Assembly (NCBI RefSeq): GCF_042643265.1
Contig: NZ_JBHRRZ010000009.1
Location: 1-64,000, forward strand
DNA length: 64,000 bases
Origin: Virgibacillus_O sediminis
Lineage (GTDB): Bacteria > Bacillota > Bacilli > Bacillales > Amphibacillaceae
Direction: 5' to 3'
The position numbers and the translations under genes are program-made. Positions 59,739 through 64,000 of the stretch are shown here, one piece after another. The notes below the pieces were generated by a model. The model saw only the letters and a program-made list of their open reading frames with translations. It searched no databases and was not told the origin of the DNA. Position 1 is the first letter of the stretch; every line of letters starts with the position of its first letter.

Positions 59739-60844
59739 TGAAAATTTGTCATTTAACTTCTGTACATTCATACACTGATATCCGCATTTCCATTAAAGAA
59801 TGTACTTCATTAGTTAAAGCCGGATTTGAAGTACATTTGATTGCACCGAATACACAGGAAGAAAATCTTAATGGAATCCACGTCCACGGTGTAATGAATA
59901 CCTATAAAGGCAGGATAAACAGGGTTAAAAATTTCACAAACGACATCTATCAGAAGGCACTGGAAGTTGATGCAGAAATCTACCATTTTCATGACCCGGA
60001 GTTGATTCCCAGCGGATTGAAATTGAAAAAAAAAGGAAAAAAGGTAATTTACGATGTTCATGAAGATGTTCCAAGACAGATAGCTTCCAAACACTGGATA
60101 CCGAAGTATTTAAGGAAGAGCATTTCTATTGGCTTTGAAAAGTATGAAAACAGGTCGGTAAAAAAATTAGATGCCTTGGTTACAGCCACACCGCATATCG
60201 AACAAAGATTTTTAAGCTATTCCTCCAATATTAAGAATGTGAATAATTATCCGGTCATGGAGGAACTTTATATACCCGATTCTGAAACATTATTACGGAA
60301 AGAAAAAAGTGTCATCTATGTAGGTGGGATATCCAAAGACCGTGGAAGTGTAAATACGGTTAAAGCTATTGGTAATACGGATGCCACGCTAAAGCTGGCT
60401 GGAAGGTTTGCAAATCAAAATGAGAAGGCGATATTGGAAGAGCTTGATGAATGGGAAAATGTGAATTTTCTCGGATTTATTGACCGTAAGGAGATTAAAA
60501 GTGAACTGGAGACCTCTATGGTCGGAATAGTAGTTCTGGAGCCAAGAGTCAATTATATCGATTCCCTGCCAATAAAAATGTTTGAGTATATGGCAACCGG
60601 GTTACCGGTGATTGCATCTAACTTCCCTTTATGGAAGGAGATCATTGAAGGGAATAATTGTGGAATATGTGTTGATCCGTTAAATGTCGAGGAAATCAGT
60701 AAAGCTATCCAGTGGATTATTGATCATCCGGTACAAGCAAAAGAAATGGGGCAAAACGGAAGAAAAGCTGTCGAAACCCAGTATAACTGGGAATCTGAAA
60801 GCAGGAAACTCTTAAACTTATATGAGAAATTATCTGAACAATAA
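59738..60844 (+). CDS. Glycosyltransferase family 4 protein
   Basis: Soluble GT-B enzyme of 368 residues. N-terminal KICHLTSVHSYTDIRISIKE and a C-terminal donor site (PIKMFEYMATGLPVIASNFP, then CGICVDP) mark family GT4. It adds one sugar to the lipid-linked repeat unit; donor and acceptor cannot be told. Starts with ATG overlapping the stop of wzy (TGATG). Confidence 0.9.
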   Translation: MKICHLTSVHSYTDIRISIKECTSLVKAGFEVHLIAPNTQEENLNGIHVHGVMNTYKGRINRVKNFTNDIYQKALEVDAEIYHFHDPELIPSGLKLKKKGKKVIYDVHEDVPRQIASKHWIPKYLRKSISIGFEKYENRSVKKLDALVTATPHIEQRFLSYSSNIKNVNNYPVMEELYIPDSETLLRKEKSVIYVGGISKDRGSVNTVKAIGNTDATLKLAGRFANQNEKAILEELDEWENVNFLGFIDRKEIKSELETSMVGIVVLEPRVNYIDSLPIKMFEYMATGLPVIASNFPLWKEIIEGNNCGICVDPLNVEEISKAIQWIIDHPVQAKEMGQNGRKAVETQYNWESESRKLLNLYEKLSEQ

Positions 60845-60852
60845 AAGGAGCT

Positions 60853-61995
60853 ATGACAATGAAAAGTGAAACTTCGACTATGAAACGCGTTAAAATGCTG
60901 GACCTATCGGAGCAATATAAAGAAATGCGAAAAGAAGTGCTGGAAACGATTGATGAAGTGATAAGTTCCTCACAGTTCATTTTAGGAAAGAATGTAAAAA
61001 AGCTCGAAAAGGATATAGCTGAATTTAGCAATGTTTCACATGGTATTGGAGTTGGAAATGGTTCGGATGCGATACATATTGCTTTACAGGCAGCAGGAGT
61101 AAAAGAGGGAGATGAGGTCATTACAACACCGTTTACTTTTTTTGCAACTGGCGGTGCCATTGCCCGAACAGGTGCAACTCCTGTATTTGTAGATATTGAT
61201 CCTATTACATTTAATATCGATGCAAAAGCGATTGAACAGGCAATCACAGATAAGACAAAAGCCATCATTCCAGTTCATTTATACGGTCAAATGGCAGATA
61301 TGCACCAAATCAAGGAAATTTCCGATAAGCACCACCTGGTCATTGTTGAGGATGCTGCTCAGGCAATTGGAGCAGCGTGTCAAGGAAAGAAGCCAGGTGA
61401 GTTAGGAACTGCTGCTACTTACAGCTTCTTTCCAACGAAAAATTTAGGAGCATATGGAGATGGAGGTATGATTGTTACTTCAAATGAAGAACTTGCAGAA
61501 AAAAGCAGAGTTATTCGTGTCCATGGAAGTAAACCAAAGTACTATCATCATGTATTAGGCTATAACAGCAGACTGGATGAACTACAGGCCGCAGTTTTAA
61601 ATGTAAAGTTTAAGAAACTACAAGAATTCAGTGAACGGAGAAGGGAAAAAGCCAATTTCTATTCTGAAAAATTGACAGAATTGGTTTCAGACCATGTAAC
61701 TGTTCCTGTGGAAAAAGATGGGAATTATCATGTTTATCATCAATACACTATACGCGCAAAAAGTAGAGATGAGTTAAAAGATTATCTAAAAGAAAATGGA
61801 ATAGATTCGATGATTTATTATCCAATGCCGTTACACCTTCAACCGGTTTTTGAACATCTTGGATATAAAATAGACGAATTCCAACATACAGAAAAAGCTA
61901 CAGTTGAAGCATTATCACTGCCAATGTATCCGGAACTGAAGCAGGAAGATCAAGAATACGTGATTGAAAAAATAGTTGAATTCTATAAAAAGTAG
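60853..61995 (+). CDS. PLP-dependent sugar aminotransferase, WbpE/WlbC type (DegT/DnrJ family)
   Basis: A 380-residue aminotransferase. PLP-lysine motif FFPTKNLGAYGDGGMIVT, EDAAQAIGA and the conserved GYNSRLDELQAAVL. In the Wbp pathway it puts an amino group on C3 of the 3-keto sugar made by the oxidase at 54719, using glutamate. Starts at an ATG after AAAGGAG; a second ATG at 60868 is possible (MKSETSTMKR versus later starts). Confidence 0.92.
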   Translation: MTMKSETSTMKRVKMLDLSEQYKEMRKEVLETIDEVISSSQFILGKNVKKLEKDIAEFSNVSHGIGVGNGSDAIHIALQAAGVKEGDEVITTPFTFFATGGAIARTGATPVFVDIDPITFNIDAKAIEQAITDKTKAIIPVHLYGQMADMHQIKEISDKHHLVIVEDAAQAIGAACQGKKPGELGTAATYSFFPTKNLGAYGDGGMIVTSNEELAEKSRVIRVHGSKPKYYHHVLGYNSRLDELQAAVLNVKFKKLQEFSERRREKANFYSEKLTELVSDHVTVPVEKDGNYHVYHQYTIRAKSRDELKDYLKENGIDSMIYYPMPLHLQPVFEHLGYKIDEFQHTEKATVEALSLPMYPELKQEDQEYVIEKIVEFYKK

Positions 61996-62003
61996 GTGAT
62001 TCT

Positions 62004-63113
62004 TTGAAAATATTAACGATTGCAGGAACACGTCCCCAGTTGGTAAAGGTTGCAGCCGTATCACGAGAGTTAAGAAAGCATTTTACTGAAGTGCTGGTCA
62101 ATACCGGGCAGCATTATGATTATAATATGGCTGGTGTCTTTTTTGAAGAGTTGCAGATTCCCAAACCGGATTATGATTTGGGTGTCGGATCTATGTCACA
62201 CGGCAGACAGACAGGCAATATGATAATCAAAGTGGAAGAAGTAGTCGAAAAAGAACAGCCTGACGCTATTGTCGTATATGGCGATACGAATTCAACCTTG
62301 GCTGGTGCTCTTGTTGCCAGTAAACTACACATTCCTGTCGTGCATATTGAAGCAGGTTTGCGAAGCGCCAATAAAGAAATGCCGGAGGAAATTAATCGTG
62401 TCATGACCGACCATGTGTCAGAAATATTATTCGCCCCAACGGACCGGGCGGTGGAAAACCTGAAAAAAGAGAACATTACCAACGGTGTCCATCTGATTGG
62501 TGACGTGATGTATGATGCGGTTCTTTACAATATGCGTTTGGCCGAAGAAAGCCATTCATTAAGTGATTATCAGCTGACATCCAAATCATATATCCTAGCT
62601 ACCATTCACCGTGCCGAAAATACGGATGACAGGGAACGTATGAATGCTATCGTGAATGCCTTTCTGGAACTGGATTCAAAGTTGTTTCTGCCATTGCACC
62701 CGAGAACCAGAAAAAAACTGGAATCATTTGGCTTAATGGAAAAACTGAAGGGTGCTTCTAATGTTATTCTTTCCGAACCAATTTCCTATCTGGAAATGCT
62801 GTTAATGGAAAAACATGCTGCTGCTATTGTGACAGATTCTGGTGGGGTGCAAAAGGAAGCCTATTTTGCAAAAGTACCATGCTTTACATTACGGAACGAA
62901 ACAGAATGGGTGGAAACGGTAGAAACCGGTTGGAATCAACTGGTTAACCCTCTACAAGATAATTTAGTAGAAAGGATTTATTCCTTCCAACTAAAAGAAT
63001 ATAGAGAGAATCTTTATGGTGATGGCAATGCGGGCAAAAGGATAACCCTGCTGATAAAAGAATATTTCTCACGGGCTATGGAAGGAGAAGAACTATGGGC
63101 AATCCAAAAGTAG
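62004..63113 (+). CDS. UDP-N-acetylglucosamine-type 2-epimerase, WbpI/WlbD type
   Basis: GT-B-like epimerase of 369 residues: TIAGTRPQLVKVAAVSREL, VHIEAGLRSANKEMPEEINR, ATIHRAENTDD and TDSGGVQKEAYF are all diagnostic. In this operon it most likely turns UDP-GlcNAc3NAcA into UDP-ManNAc3NAcA, since all other enzymes of that route are present; plain UDP-GlcNAc 2-epimerase activity cannot be excluded. Its end overlaps the acetyltransferase gene by 19 bases. TTG start. Confidence 0.9.
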   Translation: MKILTIAGTRPQLVKVAAVSRELRKHFTEVLVNTGQHYDYNMAGVFFEELQIPKPDYDLGVGSMSHGRQTGNMIIKVEEVVEKEQPDAIVVYGDTNSTLAGALVASKLHIPVVHIEAGLRSANKEMPEEINRVMTDHVSEILFAPTDRAVENLKKENITNGVHLIGDVMYDAVLYNMRLAEESHSLSDYQLTSKSYILATIHRAENTDDRERMNAIVNAFLELDSKLFLPLHPRTRKKLESFGLMEKLKGASNVILSEPISYLEMLLMEKHAAAIVTDSGGVQKEAYFAKVPCFTLRNETEWVETVETGWNQLVNPLQDNLVERIYSFQLKEYRENLYGDGNAGKRITLLIKEYFSRAMEGEELWAIQK

Positions 63114-63811
63114 GACAAAACGTTATTATTGAAGATGATGTTACCTTCGGCGAGAATGTGACAATTGGACATAATGTGGTTATTTATTCTGGAACAGTGA
63201 TTGGCAGTGATGTCATCATTCAGGATAATGCAATAATTGGAAAGCAGCCGACAAGAGCTAAAGCATCCATCCTGCCCGATGCGACGAAGCTGCCGGCAGC
63301 AAAGGTCGGATCTGAGGTGACTATTGGAACATCCTCTATCATCTATGCAAACTGTGAGCTTGGGGATCAAGTGTTTGTTGCGGACCTTGCAACTATCCGG
63401 GAACGAGTGAAGATTGGCGAGTATACCATTGTCGGACGAGGAGTGTCTGTAGAGAACGATTGCACAGTCGGAACACGATGCAAGTTGGAAACAAATTGTT
63501 ATATCACTGCCTATTCCGAGCTTGGTGATTATGTATTTGTTGCTCCATGTGTGGTAACAACCAATGATAATTATATGGCGAGAAGTAAAGAACGGTTCGA
63601 TAAGTTTCAAGGTGTAACAATTAAAACGGGTGGCAGAATTGGAGCCAATGCGACGATTCTGCCTGGTAAAGTAGTAGAAGAAGATGGAACGGCTGCTGCG
63701 GCAAGTGTCGTAACAAAAGATATAAAGAAAGCCGAATTGGTTATAGGATCTCCAGCAAAAAAATATAAAGATGTAGATGAAAAGCAGCTGCTTCAAAATC
63801 AGGAGAGGTAG
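63095..63811 (+). CDS. Hexapeptide N-acetyltransferase, WbpD/WlbB type
   Basis: Left-handed beta-helix acyltransferase of 238 residues with hexapeptide repeats (VGQNVIIEDDVTFGENVTIG, IGANATILPG) and the WbpD-like block VFVAPCVVTTNDNYMARSKE RFDKFQGVTIKTGGRIG. It would acetylate the 3-amino group made by the aminotransferase, completing the 2,3-diacetamido sugar acid. It is longer than WbpD because of an extra repeat segment in the middle. Good AAGGAGAAG precedes the ATG. Confidence 0.87.
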   Translation: MGNPKVGQNVIIEDDVTFGENVTIGHNVVIYSGTVIGSDVIIQDNAIIGKQPTRAKASILPDATKLPAAKVGSEVTIGTSSIIYANCELGDQVFVADLATIRERVKIGEYTIVGRGVSVENDCTVGTRCKLETNCYITAYSELGDYVFVAPCVVTTNDNYMARSKERFDKFQGVTIKTGGRIGANATILPGKVVEEDGTAAAASVVTKDIKKAELVIGSPAKKYKDVDEKQLLQNQER

Positions 63812-63817
63812 ATTTCA

Positions 63818-64000
63818 GTGAATATATGGATTTTTAATCACTATGCCGTAGGGCCTAACTCAAGTGGTGGGACAAGACATTATGATTTATCAAAAGAACT
63901 TGTCAAGAAGGGGCATTCCGTTACAATCTTCGCTTCCTCATTCAATCATCAAATGTTGAGGGAGGAACATTTACTGCAATCCCGTTCAAAATATAAAGAG
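63818..64000 (+). CDS. Glycosyltransferase family 4 protein, N-terminal part (cut by window end)
   Basis: GTG start after AGGAGAGG (63801-63808). The 61 visible residues, starting NIWIFNHYAVGPNSSGGTRH and then DLSKELVKKGHSVTIFASSF, match the N-terminus of WbuB-like GT4 enzymes, the acceptor-side domain. The donor domain is outside the window. It continues the polysaccharide operon. Confidence 0.85.
   Translation, partial: MNIWIFNHYAVGPNSSGGTRHYDLSKELVKKGHSVTIFASSFNHQMLREEHLLQSRSKYKE

Noticed and set aside
63014..63796. 260-residue open frame opposite the acetyltransferase gene
   Set aside because: Low-complexity Cys/Ser/Tyr-rich translation of hexapeptide repeats on the wrong strand.

Overview
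The window looks like chromosomal DNA of a motile, Gram-positive Bacillaceae-type bacterium that has an S-layer. This follows from AGGAGG-type ribosome binding sites, frequent TTG/GTG starts, CsrA-controlled flagellins, Bacillus-style YwqCDE/EpsC polysaccharide genes and eight proteins with surface-layer homology (SLH) domains. The secreted proteins are strongly acidic, which would suit a halophile or alkaliphile; that is inference. No tRNA, rRNA or CRISPR array was seen.

Layout. 1-5.4 kb is a decayed zone: the end of an IS3/IS150-type element, a nearly complete IS21-type element, two relics of the same Mrr-like nuclease gene, the 3' end of a sigma-70-type factor, a relic copy of a LuxR-type regulator found intact at 20.2 kb, and one small intact gene. 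5.4-9.8 kb is a flagellin locus: csrA, a flagellin, a second flagellin carrying a zinc-protease domain (flagellinolysin), and two small motility-type genes. 10.3-14.1 kb holds a large SLH/S-layer protein and an unknown protein. 14.3-17.1 kb (minus strand) is a gtrA-gtrB-gtrII glycosylation cassette. 17.2-22 kb carries relics, a GIY-YIG nuclease, a NERD protein, an atypical response regulator and small proteins. 22.1-27.7 kb (minus) is a chemotaxis operon cheA-cheW-cheY-mcp-cheR behind a sigma-D-like promoter. 28.4-47.2 kb is an SLH island: two subtilases, a ComEC/ComEA-like metallo-beta-lactamase protein with its DUF3006 partner, a CAP protein, a lytic transglycosylase, a glucosaminidase and a beta-helix protein, with two acyltransferases and a Wzy-like polymerase. 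48-64 kb is a capsule or cell-wall polysaccharide operon that runs off the end.

How it fits together. Most of the window builds and remodels the cell surface. The polysaccharide operon has all five enzyme types (WbpA, B, E, D, I) needed to make UDP-2,3-diacetamido-2,3-dideoxy-mannuronic acid, plus a Wzx flippase, a Wzy polymerase and a tyrosine kinase/phosphatase control module. That sugar is known from secondary cell wall polymers of Geobacillus stearothermophilus. The operon could therefore make either an exopolysaccharide or the wall polymer that holds the neighbouring SLH proteins. The flagellinolysin and the surface-anchored ComEC/ComEA-like protein are the most unusual single genes.
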